Position numbers and translations under genes: made by a program | In this document: piece by piece, positions 39,240 to 49,428 of the stretch | Layout of the letters: each line of letters opens with the position of its first letter | How positions within the stretch are numbered: position 1 is the stretch's first letter | The notes under the pieces: model-generated | Told to the model about the DNA's origin: nothing | Seen by the model: only the letters and a program-made list of their open reading frames with translations | Databases searched by the model: none | DNA from: Thiovibrio frasassiensis | GTDB taxonomy: Bacteria > Desulfobacterota > Desulfobulbia > Desulfobulbales > Desulfurivibrionaceae | Direction of reading: 5' to 3' | Assembly: GCF_029607905.1 (NCBI RefSeq) | Contig: NZ_JAPHEH010000001.1 | Location: 835,530-899,529, forward strand | DNA length: 64,000 nucleotides

Positions 39240-40856
39240 ATGGCGAGTCACGAGAAAGGAAGCAAACAAGCACGGATTACCGCAGCCAAAGAAGTGGAAA
39301 GCGTTCTGCTGGCCGACGAGGCTTTGCTCGAAAGTGGGGGGGAAGGGGAAGAGGAAAGCAGCTGGTCGGTTGAGCGGCCGAATAATCTGACCGCCATTTT
39401 TGATCTGGATCTGGATGCAGAGTCCGATCTGGAGGAAAGCCTGCACCCCATCGACCAGGATGATGAGAGCCCTGGCGGAGGATTGATTACCAAGGCCCGC
39501 GACCTTTCCGGAAACCAGCTTGATCCGGTCAAAGCGTATCTCCAGGAAATGGGATCTGTCGGCCTGCTTTCTTCGGAGGCGGAAACCGACATCGCCAAGA
39601 AGATCGAAGACGGGGAAAAACTTATCCAGGACACCCTCCTCACCACGCCCCTGGCCGTTGAATATCTGCGCGAAGTGGCGGACAAAATGCTCGCGGGGAA
39701 ACGAAGCATCGCCGATATTTTGCGCGGTCTCGATGAAACAAACAATCAGGCCAATGAAGAAAAAAAGGAGCACTTCCTCTGGCAGATCAGTGAAGCGCAC
39801 CGGCTCAACGAAGAGCTCTCGGCCTTCCGTCTTGATCTGCTTGCTCCGGCAATAACCAAGGCGGAAGCCCAGAAGATCAGGATCCGCATCAAACGCAACA
39901 CCAAGGCGATCGCCAAACTTTTCGAACACGACCGCTTCAGTGCCAAACATCTCTCCGCCATCATCAGCCGGTTGCGCAAACAAGGAGCCAAACTTACTCC
40001 GCCAGCCCAGATCAGGGAAGACGCAATCAAGTACCCTCTCTTTTTGCAGGGCTGCATCAAAACACATGGCATCGACCATGAATCCCTGAACACCCTGCTG
40101 GGAGAAATCACCGACGGAGAAAAGACCAGCCGTGAATCAAAAAATGCCTTGGTGCAGGCCAACCTGCGGCTGGTGGTCAGTGTCGCGAAAAAGTATGCCA
40201 ATCGAGGGCTGCAGCTGCTCGACCTTATCCAGGAAGGCAACATCGGCCTGATGAAGGCGGTGGAAAAATTCGAATACCGGCGGGGCTACAAATTCAGTAC
40301 CTATGCCACCTGGTGGATCAGACAGGCGATCACCCGGGCCATTGCCGACCAGGGCCGGACCATTCGCATCCCCGTGCACATGATCGACACCATCAACCGT
40401 CTTCTCAAGGGCGCCAAGGATTTTATGCGGGAAACAGGCCGTGAACCCACCCCCGAGGAAATGGCCGAACGGCTCGATATTGATTTGAACAAGGTCAAAA
40501 ATATCCTGAAGATCGCCAAGGAGCCCCTCTCCCTGGACACCCCCATCGGCAGCAGCGAGGACAGCTATCTTTCCGATTTCATCGAAGATGTGGACTCGCT
40601 CTCGCCGGATGAGGCAACCGCCATGGAAAGCCTGCGGGAGAATCTCCGCAACGTCCTGCGCACCCTCTCCCCGCGGGAGGAACTGGTCCTGCGCATGCGT
40701 TTCGGCATCGATACCTCGGTTGACCTGACCCTGGAAGAGGTTGGCGACAACTTCGCCGTAACCAGGGAGCGGATCCGCCAAATCGAGGCCAAGGCGCTGA
40801 AAAAACTCAAGCACCCCACCCGGCGCAATCTGCTATTCGCCTTTTATAACGATTGA
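39240..40856 (+). CDS. rpoD: RNA polymerase sigma factor RpoD (sigma-70)
   Basis: A 538-residue primary sigma factor. Region 1.1 is acidic; the non-conserved region spans about 110-280; region 2 has [35 protein letters not shown] and RTIRIPVHM; region 3 [13 protein letters not shown]; region 4 [22 protein letters not shown] lies ahead of the ATG. It follows dnaG directly. Two tandem hairpins follow the gene. Identification is firm. Confidence 0.97.
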   Translation: MASHEKGSKQARITAAKEVESVLLADEALLESGGEGEEESSWSVERPNNLTAIFDLDLDAESDLEESLHPIDQDDESPGGGLITKARDLSGNQLDPVKAYLQEMGSVGLLSSEAETDIAKKIEDGEKLIQDTLLTTPLAVEYLREVADKMLAGKRSIADILRGLDETNNQANEEKKEHFLWQISEAHRLNEELSAFRLDLLAPAITKAEAQKIRIRIKRNTKAIAKLFEHDRFSAKHLSAIISRLRKQGAKLTPPAQIREDAIKYPLFLQGCIKTHGIDHESLNTLLGEITDGEKTSRESKNALVQANLRLVVSVAKKYANRGLQLLDLIQEGNIGLMKAVEKFEYRRGYKFSTYATWWIRQAITRAIADQGRTIRIPVHMIDTINRLLKGAKDFMRETGREPTPEEMAERLDIDLNKVKNILKIAKEPLSLDTPIGSSEDSYLSDFIEDVDSLSPDEATAMESLRENLRNVLRTLSPREELVLRMRFGIDTSVDLTLEEVGDNFAVTRERIRQIEAKALKKLKHPTRRNLLFAFYND

Positions 40857-40870
40857 GCGGTTTGCCAGAC

Positions 40871-40910
40871 CGAAGCACAGGACCTTCATTTTATGGAGTC
40901 CCGTGCTTCG
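40871..40910. other. Stem-loop 1 after rpoD
   Basis: CGAAGCAC pairs with GTGCTTCG, and the inner GGAC with GTCC, making an imperfect stem of about 12 bp with a single mismatch and a 14-base loop. No T-run follows, so it may be a processing or factor-dependent terminator element. Confidence 0.6.
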
Positions 40911-40937
40911 CTGCCCGCGCCTGACAACAAATTTACC

Positions 40938-40971
40938 CGCAAGCCAGCAACCATGAGCCCGCTGGCTTGCG
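40938..40971. other. Stem-loop 2 after rpoD
   Basis: CGCAAGCCAGC pairs perfectly with GCTGGCTTGCG around a 12-base loop. It lies 28 nt after stem-loop 1. No T-run follows. Confidence 0.65.
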
Positions 40972-41054
40972 CCAGAACAGATCCCCGGTCCGGCTGATGG
41001 CTTCTCGGGGCCGAGAGATCTCAAGCCCTTCACCCACATTCCACATGTGCTGAC

Positions 41055-42170
41055 ATGGACACCAGACACCAGTGGCTCACCCTTGCCTTTACCCCAGGGC
41101 TTGGCCCAGCCACCCTCAAAAAACTTGTCCTGCGCTTCGGCTCCGCCACGCAAATCCTCGCCGCAAGCCGCAAGGATCTTGCGGAATGTTCTTTTTTGCG
41201 CAAAGACAGCCTGACATGCCTGTGTGACCAACGAACGATTGCCGCCACCGCGGCGGACAGGGAGCTCCTTCTTTCGGAAAAAACAGGGACAACCCTCCTC
41301 TGCTGGAACGATCCGCTCTTTCCGCCAATGCTCAAGGAAATAAACGACCCGCCGTCGTTCCTCCATGTCTTGGGCTCCCCGCAACTTCTCAGCGCTCCGG
41401 GCATCGCCATGGTGGGGGCACGGGCGGCCTCATCCTACGGGTTGCAGGTGGCGGAACGGCTGGCCGGCGACTTGGCGCGCCACGACCTTGTCATCACCAG
41501 CGGCTTTGCCCTGGGGATTGACACCGCCGCCCACCGGGGCGCATTGACTGCGGGAGGCAAAACCATCGCGGTCATGGGCTGCGGCCTGGATATTGTCTAT
41601 CCCCGCCAGAACCGGAAACTCCACGAGCAGATCGCGACCCACGGCGCCATCATCAGCGAAACCCCATTGGGCACCCTGCCGGAAGGATTTCGCTTTCCGG
41701 CGAGAAATCGGATTATCAGCGGCCTTTCCTTAGGGGTTGTTGTGGTTGAAGCCGCCCACCGTTCCGGAACCCTGATCACCGCGCATCAGGCACTGGAACA
41801 GGGGAGGGATGTTTTTGCCATCCCCGGGAGGATTGATTCCCCAAAAAGCGAAGGATGCCACCGCCTGATCCAGGAAGGCGCAAAGTTGGTGCACAGCGTT
41901 GCCGATATCCTTGAAGAACTGGCCTTGGCAATCTCTGCCCCTTCGCCAAAAACACTACCACAGGCGCCTCCGCTGCCTGCGGAAGAGGGCAAGGTCTTCG
42001 CCCTGCTGGAGGTTTACCCCAGAAATATCGAGGAGATTATTCAGGCAGCCCAGCTCCCGGCCCACAGGATAAGCGAGATCCTCCTGCACCTCGAACTTCA
42101 AGGTCTGGTGGCATCTTTACCGGGCAAACAGTACCAAAGGCTTGCAGAACCACATTCGTCCAGTGTATAA
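41055..42170 (+). CDS. dprA: DNA-processing protein DprA
   Basis: A 371-residue DprA/Smf that loads RecA onto incoming single-stranded DNA in transformation. The Rossmann-like core shows AMVGARAASSYGLQVAERLA, ITSGFALGIDTAAHRGA and GLSLGVVVVEAAHRSGTLIT. The C-terminal winged helix (about 300-365) has EIIQAAQLPAHRISEILLHLEL. topA follows 56 nt later; the dprA-topA pair is common in bacteria. No comEA or comEC is in the window. Confidence 0.95.
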   Translation: MDTRHQWLTLAFTPGLGPATLKKLVLRFGSATQILAASRKDLAECSFLRKDSLTCLCDQRTIAATAADRELLLSEKTGTTLLCWNDPLFPPMLKEINDPPSFLHVLGSPQLLSAPGIAMVGARAASSYGLQVAERLAGDLARHDLVITSGFALGIDTAAHRGALTAGGKTIAVMGCGLDIVYPRQNRKLHEQIATHGAIISETPLGTLPEGFRFPARNRIISGLSLGVVVVEAAHRSGTLITAHQALEQGRDVFAIPGRIDSPKSEGCHRLIQEGAKLVHSVADILEELALAISAPSPKTLPQAPPLPAEEGKVFALLEVYPRNIEEIIQAAQLPAHRISEILLHLELQGLVASLPGKQYQRLAEPHSSSV

Positions 42171-42226
42171 GGCCCCTAGAGAAAGAGTCGTAGCTGCGCC
42201 AGCTTAACAAAAACGCACAGGACACC

Positions 42227-44518
42227 ATGTCACAATCCCTCATCATTGTTGAATCTCCGGCCAAAGCCCGGACCTTACAGAAATATCTCGGCAAAAACTT
42301 TACCGTCAAGGCATCGGTCGGGCATATCATCGATCTGCCGGTTAAAACCCTGGGTGTTGATGTTGCCAATGATTTTGCCCCCCAATACGTCACCATTCGG
42401 GGCAAGGGGAAAATCATCAGCGACCTTAAAAGCGCGGCGGAAAAAGCGGACACGATATATCTGGCCCCAGATCCTGACCGAGAGGGAGAGGCCATTGCCC
42501 ACCATATCGCCGAAATTTTAAAATCCACCCGCAAGCCCATCCATCGGGTTCTCTTCCATGAGCTCACCAAAAAAGCCATCCTCGCCGCCATCGAACAGGC
42601 AACCGAGGTCAACCAGCAGCGCTTCGAGGCCCAACAGACCCGCCGCATCCTGGACCGTCTCGTGGGCTACCAGATTTCCCCTTTGCTGTGGGATAAGGTC
42701 CGTCGCGGCTTGAGCGCCGGCAGGGTGCAGTCCGTTGCGGTGCGCATGGTCTGTGAACGTGAGCAGGCCATCGAGGCCTTTGTTTCGGAAGAATACTGGT
42801 CCATCCACACCACCCTGGAAGGGAAAACGCCCCCACCCTTTGTCGCCCAGCTCGATCAGGCTTACGGCAAAAAAATTGATCTCAAGAAAAACAAGATCGG
42901 CACCGACGCTGAGGCCCAAGCCATTGTCGAGGCGGTGGGGAACGCTTCCTTTCTGGTGGAGGGTCTGGAGAAGAAAAAGAAAAAACGCAACCCGAGCCCG
43001 CCCTTCATCACCAGCACCATGCAGATGGACGCCAACCGCAAGCTCCGCTTTTCCGCGAAGAAAACCATGACCCTGGCCCAACGGCTCTATGAGGGGATCG
43101 AATTGGGCGCCGAAGGCCCCACCGGCCTGATCACCTATATGCGGACCGACTCCACCCGGATCAGCAACGAGGCCCTGGATGAGGCCCGTGCCTATATCAC
43201 CGAAGCTTACGGGGAACAATTTCTCCCGGCCAAAGCGAACATCTTCAAAACCAGTAAATCAGCCCAGGACGCCCATGAAGCCATCCGGCCCACGGATGTG
43301 CGCAATACCCCGGAAAAACTCGCACCCTTTCTGGAAAAGGACATGCTCTCCCTCTACTCGCTGATCTGGAAGCGCTTTGTCGCCTGCCAGATGGCTCCGG
43401 CGGAGTATGACCAGACCACCATCACCATGGTCGCCGCCCAAGACTTTATTTTCAAGACCGTGGGCTCCATCATGCGTTTTCAGGGCTTCATGGCCCTGTA
43501 CGAGGAGGCGGTGGATGAAAGCGCTACTTCGGATGGCACGGAAAGCAACGATGCCACCCTGCCTGATTTAAAAAAAGGCGACACCGTCTCGCTTCTCTCC
43601 ATCGAACCAAAACAACATTTCACCCAGCCGCCTCCCCGGTATACTGAGGCAACCCTGGTGAAGGCGCTGGAGGAAAACGGCGTCGGCCGACCCTCCACCT
43701 ATGCCTCCATTCTTTCCACCATTCAGGACAAGGAATACGCGCTCCTGGCCCAACGCAAATTCATGCCCACCGACCTGGGCAAGCTGGTCAACGAACTGCT
43801 GGTCGCCCATTTCCCCGATATCCTGGACATTGAATTCACCGCCTCCATGGAGGAAAAACTTGATGAGGTGGAGGCCGGCAACAGTCAGTGGCTGAAGGTT
43901 CTGCAGGATTTTTACGGTCCATTCAGCAAAACACTGGATGCGGCCAAAGAGGAGATGAAGTCGATCAAGAAAACGGCCATCCCCACCGACCTCCCCTGTC
44001 CGCTCTGTGACGGAAAAATGGTAATCAAGTGGGGGAAAAACGGCGAATTTCTTGCCTGTGAGAAGTATCCGGATTGCAAACACACCCAGGATTTTACCAG
44101 AAACGACGAGGGCAAGATCGTGCCCGTCGAGAGGGAACAGCCCGCCGACTCAGGCGAGCTCTGTGAAAAATGCGGCAAGCCCATGGTCTTTAAAAATGGC
44201 CGCTATGGCAAGTTTCTCGCCTGTTCCGGCTATCCGGCCTGTAAAAACATCCGCGCCACCAGCACCGGCGTTCCCTGTCCGGAAGAAGGATGTACCGGAG
44301 AACTCATCCAGAAGATCTCCAAACGCGGCAAGGTCTTTTACAGCTGCAACCGGTATCCGCAATGCGCTCTCGCCCTGTGGGACAAGCCGGTCAATGAGGT
44401 GTGCCCGCAATGCGGCTCTGTATATTTGCTCGAGCGGGAGACGAAAAAAAGCGGCCGGCAGTTGCATTGCCCGAACAAGGAATGCGGGTATACGAAAAAG
44501 ATCGGCGAGGAAGAATAG
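42227..44518 (+). CDS. topA: DNA topoisomerase I
   Basis: A 763-residue type IA topoisomerase that relaxes negative supercoils. TOPRIM domain with IIVESPAKARTLQKYLG, catalytic Tyr in LITYMRTDSTRIS, and three C-terminal zinc fingers (CPLCDGKMVIKWGKNG, CEKCGKPMVFKNG, CPQCGSVYLLERE). The C-terminus is Lys-rich. It follows dprA and runs convergently into the DUF218 gene 7 nt away. Confidence 0.97.
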   Translation: MSQSLIIVESPAKARTLQKYLGKNFTVKASVGHIIDLPVKTLGVDVANDFAPQYVTIRGKGKIISDLKSAAEKADTIYLAPDPDREGEAIAHHIAEILKSTRKPIHRVLFHELTKKAILAAIEQATEVNQQRFEAQQTRRILDRLVGYQISPLLWDKVRRGLSAGRVQSVAVRMVCEREQAIEAFVSEEYWSIHTTLEGKTPPPFVAQLDQAYGKKIDLKKNKIGTDAEAQAIVEAVGNASFLVEGLEKKKKKRNPSPPFITSTMQMDANRKLRFSAKKTMTLAQRLYEGIELGAEGPTGLITYMRTDSTRISNEALDEARAYITEAYGEQFLPAKANIFKTSKSAQDAHEAIRPTDVRNTPEKLAPFLEKDMLSLYSLIWKRFVACQMAPAEYDQTTITMVAAQDFIFKTVGSIMRFQGFMALYEEAVDESATSDGTESNDATLPDLKKGDTVSLLSIEPKQHFTQPPPRYTEATLVKALEENGVGRPSTYASILSTIQDKEYALLAQRKFMPTDLGKLVNELLVAHFPDILDIEFTASMEEKLDEVEAGNSQWLKVLQDFYGPFSKTLDAAKEEMKSIKKTAIPTDLPCPLCDGKMVIKWGKNGEFLACEKYPDCKHTQDFTRNDEGKIVPVEREQPADSGELCEKCGKPMVFKNGRYGKFLACSGYPACKNIRATSTGVPCPEEGCTGELIQKISKRGKVFYSCNRYPQCALALWDKPVNEVCPQCGSVYLLERETKKSGRQLHCPNKECGYTKKIGEEE

Positions 44519-44525
44519 GGGGAAA

Positions 44526-45302
44526 TTACAACTTGCCCTGAATCAGATAAGCGGTGTAGCCAACCATCTCGTAAAACATCCAGTAGGTATCCTCCAGGCC
44601 ATCTCCGGAAGGGACAAAGCTATCCCTGGTTATAGGCCGGTTGTCCCTGGAAACAGACAACAGATCCGGGCTCAGGCCCTGCTTCCGGAAAAGCGCTGCC
44701 GCCCGCCGCATATGGTTGGCCGAGGTGATGAGCAAAATCCGCTTGATTCCCTTGCTCTCGCAGTATGCCTTAACGCTTTTTGCCTCAGCCAGGGTATGCC
44801 TGACCTTGCCGTGGACCGCGATCTTCTGGGGATCAATCCCCTGCCTTTCCAGGAGATCCAGGAGGATTCTGGTCTCGTGCACGCCCTTGATACTCACGTC
44901 ACTGAGGAGCAAGGTGTCGGCCAGGCCGCTTTTTATCGCCGCAGCCCCCATGAGGATGCGCGCGGAGCTCTGCCCCAACTGCTGGTAATCGGAGACATAT
45001 TTGAAGATCTCTTCTTCATTCTCCGCCGCATGCCGCACATACCATTTATAATCAACCATGCCGCCCAGGACCACGGCGGCATCATACCTGCTATGCCGAT
45101 CCACCGTATCCGCCACCGCCCATCTGGACATGACAATCTGTGAAGTATAAGGGATACTGACCCCATAGAGGTACAGCAGAAGAAAAAGCAGGTTGAGGCG
45201 GGTCCGTTCCTTCTTGAACAATAGAATCAGACCGATAAAAAATACAGGGAAGAGCGGATTGAGAAAAAATCGGCCCACATCCTGGAGAGTATAAAAAGGC
45301 AT
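44526..45302 (-). CDS. YdcF/ElyC-like DUF218 membrane protein
   Basis: A protein of about 258 residues with two N-terminal membrane spans (FFLNPLFPVFFIGLILLF; LLFLLLYLYGVSIPY) followed by a DUF218 domain. DAAVVLGGMVDYKW, DVSIKGVHETRILL and ITSANHMRRAAALFRKQG are its family blocks. In E. coli ElyC and SanA affect envelope and peptidoglycan precursor recycling; the precise role is unclear. A start 12 nt earlier is possible; the ATG at 45302 has GAGGG upstream. Confidence 0.85.
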   Translation of the reverse strand: MPFYTLQDVGRFFLNPLFPVFFIGLILLFKKERTRLNLLFLLLYLYGVSIPYTSQIVMSRWAVADTVDRHSRYDAAVVLGGMVDYKWYVRHAAENEEEIFKYVSDYQQLGQSSARILMGAAAIKSGLADTLLLSDVSIKGVHETRILLDLLERQGIDPQKIAVHGKVRHTLAEAKSVKAYCESKGIKRILLITSANHMRRAAALFRKQGLSPDLLSVSRDNRPITRDSFVPSGDGLEDTYWMFYEMVGYTAYLIQGKL

Positions 45303-45477
45303 GGCAACCCTCATTGTGCAGCATCAGAGTAACAGGCGGCGCATCAGTAAAATTCATCTCAGATATACCTGTAAAACACTCCGATTACCACCTGCAAAAT
45401 TAAAGCTGCTTGCCAAACCGACCGATAAAGAAATATGATAAGGGATACTTTACGCAAGGACACCAGGAGGCAACCCC

Positions 45478-45831
45478 ATGATTTCCGGCATCCATTCAGC
45501 ACTTTCCGGCCTGACCGCCATCCAGAAAAAGATTGAATCAAACGCCAATAATGTGGCCAACATCAATACGGATGGCTACAAAAAAACGCGGGTGACCTTG
45601 CAGGAAAAGGAGCCTCAGGGCATAGAGGCGGTGGTGCAACAGATCCAAACGGCCGGACCCATGGTGTATGAACAAACGTCCGGGGGAGAAACCCTGATTG
45701 AAAAATCCAATGTGGAGTTGAGCGAAGAGTTGCCGAGCATGATGCTCAGCCGCCGATTTTTTCAGGCCAACCTGAAAACCGTGCAGGTGCAAGATGAAAT
45801 GCTTGGCAATCTACTGGACATCAAGAGCTGA
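45478..45831 (+). CDS. Orphan FlgC-like flagellar rod protein
   Basis: A 117-residue protein with the flagellar rod-protein N-terminal motif (SALSGLTAIQKKIESNANNV, ANINTDGYKKTR) and a C-terminal rod helix (MLSRRFFQANLKTVQ, DEMLGNLLDIKS). The length and both ends match FlgC. It stands alone with no flagellar neighbours, so it may be an extra rod-like protein. AGGAGG precedes the ATG. Its 3' end overlaps that of pyrC by 11 bp. Confidence 0.8.
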   Translation: MISGIHSALSGLTAIQKKIESNANNVANINTDGYKKTRVTLQEKEPQGIEAVVQQIQTAGPMVYEQTSGGETLIEKSNVELSEELPSMMLSRRFFQANLKTVQVQDEMLGNLLDIKS

Positions 45832-47125
45832 AATCACCCTCCTGGCGCCAGGTTATCTTGCCGTCCATAATAGTCAATACCGCCTTCCCCTGCATCTCCC
45901 AGCCAAGAAACGGAGAATTCCTGCTCTTGGAGAGAATGCTCTCCGCAGTGAAAACAAATTTCTTTTCCGGGTCAATCACCGCTATATCCGCCGGCACCCC
46001 CACCGAAAGCGTGCCGCCCACCACCCCGAGAATCCTTGCCGGATTCACCGAGAGCAACTCCACCATTCTCCGAGCATCAAGCCGGTTTTCCCGCACCAGC
46101 CGCAAGGTTAAGGGCACGGCAGTTTCCAACCCTATTATCCCATTGGCTGCCAGATCAAACTCCATATCCTTGTCAAGCTCGCCGTGGGGCGCGTGATCCG
46201 TGGCAATGGCATCCAGGGTCCCGTCCCGCAATGCCTCCAGGATCGCAGCCACATCCGCCTCGGTTCGCAGGGGCGGATTCATTTTCGCCAGGGTATTATA
46301 ACCATCCACCGCTTTCTCGGTGAGGGTGAAGTAATGGGGCGCTGTTTCCGCAGTAACGGCCACCCCTTTCTTCTTGGCCCGTCTGATCAAAGCCAATGAC
46401 TCCCTGGTGCTGACATGGGCGATGTGGATAGGCCGCCCGGTGAATTCAGCCAGGGCCAGATCGCGATACACCATGATTTCTTCGGCGACATGGGGAATTC
46501 CCCGCAGGCCAAGCCGGGTCGCCAACGGACCATCGTTCATCGCGCCACTCTGACTGAGGGAGAGCTCCTCGGCATGGGAGATAACCAGCAAATCATGGTC
46601 CCCCGCATACTCTAAGGCCCGGCGCATAAGCTGGCTGTTGCCCACCGGCAAGCCATCATCGGTTACACCAACCGCCCCGGCCTGCCGCAGTTCGCCAAAC
46701 TCCGCGAGATGCTCCCCTGTACTCCCACTGCTGATCGCCCCCACCGGATAGACTCGGGCAAAACCGGCTTCCGCTGCCTTCGCGATAATGAAGACGGTCA
46801 CGGTCTGATTATCATTGACCGGTTTGGTGTTCGGCATGCAAGCCACCGCAGTAAAGCCGCCGGCGGCAGCAGCGCGGGTGCCCGTGGCAATGGTTTCCTT
46901 GTACTCCTGGCCGGGTTCACGCAGATGCACATGCATGTCGATCAGCCCGGGCACCACCCATTTCCCCTGCAGGTCATAGACGATTCCGTCTGGCTGCTCG
47001 GGAAGAGTGTCTGGCTGGACCACCGCACTTATTTTGCCATCTTCGATCAACACGTCGAGAATCTGATCAATTCCGTTCGCCGGATCGATCACACGCCCAT
47101 TTTTTAAATGGATCCGTCCGACCAT
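45821..47125 (-). CDS. pyrC: Dihydroorotase
   Basis: A 434-residue class I dihydroorotase of pyrimidine synthesis. Zinc ligands in LIDMHVHLREPGQEYKETI (HxH) and DHAPHG (Asp/His). Start at 47125, one base after the pyrB stop. The gene is convergent with the FlgC-like gene. The catalytic motifs are complete. Confidence 0.96.
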   Translation of the reverse strand: MVGRIHLKNGRVIDPANGIDQILDVLIEDGKISAVVQPDTLPEQPDGIVYDLQGKWVVPGLIDMHVHLREPGQEYKETIATGTRAAAAGGFTAVACMPNTKPVNDNQTVTVFIIAKAAEAGFARVYPVGAISSGSTGEHLAEFGELRQAGAVGVTDDGLPVGNSQLMRRALEYAGDHDLLVISHAEELSLSQSGAMNDGPLATRLGLRGIPHVAEEIMVYRDLALAEFTGRPIHIAHVSTRESLALIRRAKKKGVAVTAETAPHYFTLTEKAVDGYNTLAKMNPPLRTEADVAAILEALRDGTLDAIATDHAPHGELDKDMEFDLAANGIIGLETAVPLTLRLVRENRLDARRMVELLSVNPARILGVVGGTLSVGVPADIAVIDPEKKFVFTAESILSKSRNSPFLGWEMQGKAVLTIMDGKITWRQEGDFSS

Positions 47126-47126
47126 G

Positions 47127-48059
47127 CTAATCGCCTCCCATTATCAGATATATCAAAGCCATCCGCACAGCCACCCCGTTGGTAACCTGCTCCAGAATAA
47201 CGGAACGGCGGCCATCGGCAAGCTTGGGATCGAGCTCAACCCCCCGGTTTATCGGGCCAGGGTGCATGATGATCACCTCAGGTTTCGCGGCATCAACCAC
47301 CTTTTGGGAAACACCAAAAAATTTCGCATATTCGCGCAGGGAGGGAAACAGTGGATCCTGTTGCCGCTCTTTCTGGATCCGCAGGGCCATGATGACATCG
47401 GCCCCATCAACCGCCTCCATCACGGACCGGCTGACCTGGGCGCCCAGAGCCTCAATCCCGGGAGGGATCAAGGTCGCAGGCCCACACACGGTAACGGAAG
47501 CCCCCATCTTGGAAAAACCGATGATATTTGAATGCGCCACGCGGCTATGGGCTATATCGCCAATAATGGCGATTTTCAACCCCGCGATCTCCCCCTTGGC
47601 TTGCCGGACCGTCATCAGGTCGAGAAGCCCTTGGCTTGGATGCTCATGGGTGCCGTCCCCGGCATTGATCACGGAAACATCGACATGATCGGCCAATAAT
47701 CGGGCCGCCCCTGAGCGGGGATGCCGGAGGATGATGCAGTCCGGATTCATGGCGGCAAGATTGCGCGCGGTGTCGATGAGGGTTTCCCCCTTTACCGTGC
47801 TGCTGCCTGAGTTGGAGATATTGAAGGTGTCCGCGCTCATGCGCTTTGCGGCAACTTCAAAAGAAAGACGGGTCCGGGTGCTTGGTTCAAAGAAAAAATT
47901 GATGATGGTTTTGCCGCGGAGGGTCGGAACTTTTTTTATGGAGCGGGCAGAGATTTCCTTGAATGATTCAGCCGTCTGTAACACGGCCTGAATATCTTCC
48001 GAGGAAAGATCGGCAAGACCAAGGACATGTTTGTGGCTGAATCGGTACTCCGGATCCAT
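47127..48059 (-). CDS. pyrB: Aspartate carbamoyltransferase
   Basis: A 310-residue ATCase catalytic subunit. Carbamoyl phosphate loop FFEPSTRTRLSFE; aspartate loop HPSQGLLDLMTV and PGPINRGVELD. It makes carbamoyl aspartate for pyrimidines. No pyrI regulatory subunit follows, so it probably works as a catalytic trimer. The ATG at 48059 starts the family N-terminus. pyrC follows one base after its stop. Confidence 0.96.
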   Translation of the reverse strand: MDPEYRFSHKHVLGLADLSSEDIQAVLQTAESFKEISARSIKKVPTLRGKTIINFFFEPSTRTRLSFEVAAKRMSADTFNISNSGSSTVKGETLIDTARNLAAMNPDCIILRHPRSGAARLLADHVDVSVINAGDGTHEHPSQGLLDLMTVRQAKGEIAGLKIAIIGDIAHSRVAHSNIIGFSKMGASVTVCGPATLIPPGIEALGAQVSRSVMEAVDGADVIMALRIQKERQQDPLFPSLREYAKFFGVSQKVVDAAKPEVIIMHPGPINRGVELDPKLADGRRSVILEQVTNGVAVRMALIYLIMGGD

Positions 48060-48331
48060 ACGATTCTTTCCGTTAGATATCAGCGCCAAAGGAGAAAGCC
48101 GCCCGCGCCAAAATTTATGAAGGTCGAGTAAAGAGAAAAAGCTCCAGGTCCGTTGCAGACGTAGCCGAGCCAGTGGCTCTCCCGACATCAAAGTGTTCTC
48201 TTGAGCAACTGTGTGCATTGCGGCTATGCAACATCTGCACCTCGCGGTAATTTCTTCAATAGAACATGAAAAGCAGCACCGCGTATCAGTACACAATAAA
48301 AAAAAGAAACGCCAATGGTCCAGAAGTTTTT
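48060..48331. other. Intergenic leader upstream of pyrB
   Basis: A gap of 272 bases between lepB and pyrB. I see no gene, no clear PyrR-type RNA element and no convincing terminator. Upstream of pyrB on the minus strand it has purine-rich stretches. A leader with a pyrimidine-responsive element cannot be excluded. Confidence 0.4.
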
Positions 48332-48955
48332 TTAAGGAATTATATTACCGATCCGGTTCCAGCGCACCGTAAAATTTTCACTGTCCCATGACCAGTACAG
48401 CATAAACGCCTTACCTCTGATGGCCTTGAGATCAACAAATCCCCAAAATCGGCTATCGTGGCTGTTATCCCGATTGTCCCCCATAACAAAAACGGAACCG
48501 GGCGGCACTGTTAATGGCGCCATCTCGTCCCTTGGAGAAGGAAGAATCTCGGGGTCCAGATTCACGGCGTTTGGCTCGATAAAAGGTTCTCCGTTGACAA
48601 AGACCTTTTTTCTCACAACCTCAACCCGATCTCCAGCAACCCCTACAACCCGTTTGATGAAATCCTGGGAAGGGTTTTGCGGATACTTAAAAACGATAAC
48701 ATCATGCCGCCGGGGGTCATGCACCGCGATCCAGGAGGTCCCATTCAGGGGGTTTTTCACCCCATAGCCGAATTTGTTGACCAGAATATGATCACCAACC
48801 AGCAAAGTGGGAATCATCGAGCCGGATGGGATCTTAAAAGCCTGGACCACAAAAGTCCTGATAAAAATCGCAAGCAGCAAGGCAATAATGATTGCCTCGG
48901 TATATTCGCGGACAAGAGATTTTTCTGCGACCTTGACAGGAATTTTCTTCAACAC
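48332..48955 (-). CDS. lepB: Signal peptidase I
   Basis: A 207-residue type I signal peptidase. N-terminal membrane anchor (AIIIALLLAIFIRTFVV), catalytic Ser in IPSGSMIPTLLVGD and general-base Lys in DFIKRVVGVAGDRVEV, then GDNRDNSHDSRFWG. It cleaves signal peptides at the outer face of the membrane. The GTG at 48955 was chosen, since GAGGATC lies seven nt before it; longer frames lack a ribosome site. Confidence 0.95.
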   Translation of the reverse strand: MLKKIPVKVAEKSLVREYTEAIIIALLLAIFIRTFVVQAFKIPSGSMIPTLLVGDHILVNKFGYGVKNPLNGTSWIAVHDPRRHDVIVFKYPQNPSQDFIKRVVGVAGDRVEVVRKKVFVNGEPFIEPNAVNLDPEILPSPRDEMAPLTVPPGSVFVMGDNRDNSHDSRFWGFVDLKAIRGKAFMLYWSWDSENFTVRWNRIGNIIP

Positions 48956-49428
48956 GCTTGATCCTCGTCTCACAATCTGTTCATTCAGGGTTACACAAGA
49001 TCCGTCCAGCGGCACATTGTCGCCCGAAAGATGCCAGCAAAGTAAGCGAAGAGCGAAATAAATACAAGGGGCTGAATGACACTGGCCAAGAAATTCGCTC
49101 GAACCCTTCCAAAAACAATCTTTATTGTATCTCAAAAAAAGAAACCACCTGTAGTAGCCGCGACTTATGAAAAACACAACATATCGATATATTTAAGTTT
49201 TTTCACCAACCCATTTCCCCCCTCTCTCATTCAACTATTCAATTTTTATGAGAAAAATCCACGATCTACCACTTACTTTATTCTTGACACCATGTTTTTT
49301 TTGTGTCTCTAATGCAACAGGATAGATAAAAATATAAGTCAGCAAGAGCAGTTAGAAAGTATTCCGCGCGACAACCGATGTCGGCATGCGGATGTGCACA
49401 GCCAGAAAATCTTGGTCACGGGGAGCTC
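48956..49428. other. AT-rich intergenic region upstream of pilM
   Basis: 473 bases divergent between lepB and pilM. No gene, tRNA or repeat was recognised. It becomes increasingly AT-rich towards pilM and contains the candidate pilM promoter at 49284-49313. Confidence 0.5.
49284..49313 (+). promoter_or_regulatory. Promoter of the pilM operon
   Basis: TTGACA (49284-49289) and TCTAAT (49308-49313) with 18 bp between them; transcription would start near 49320, about 109 nt before the pilM ATG. Confidence 0.6.
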
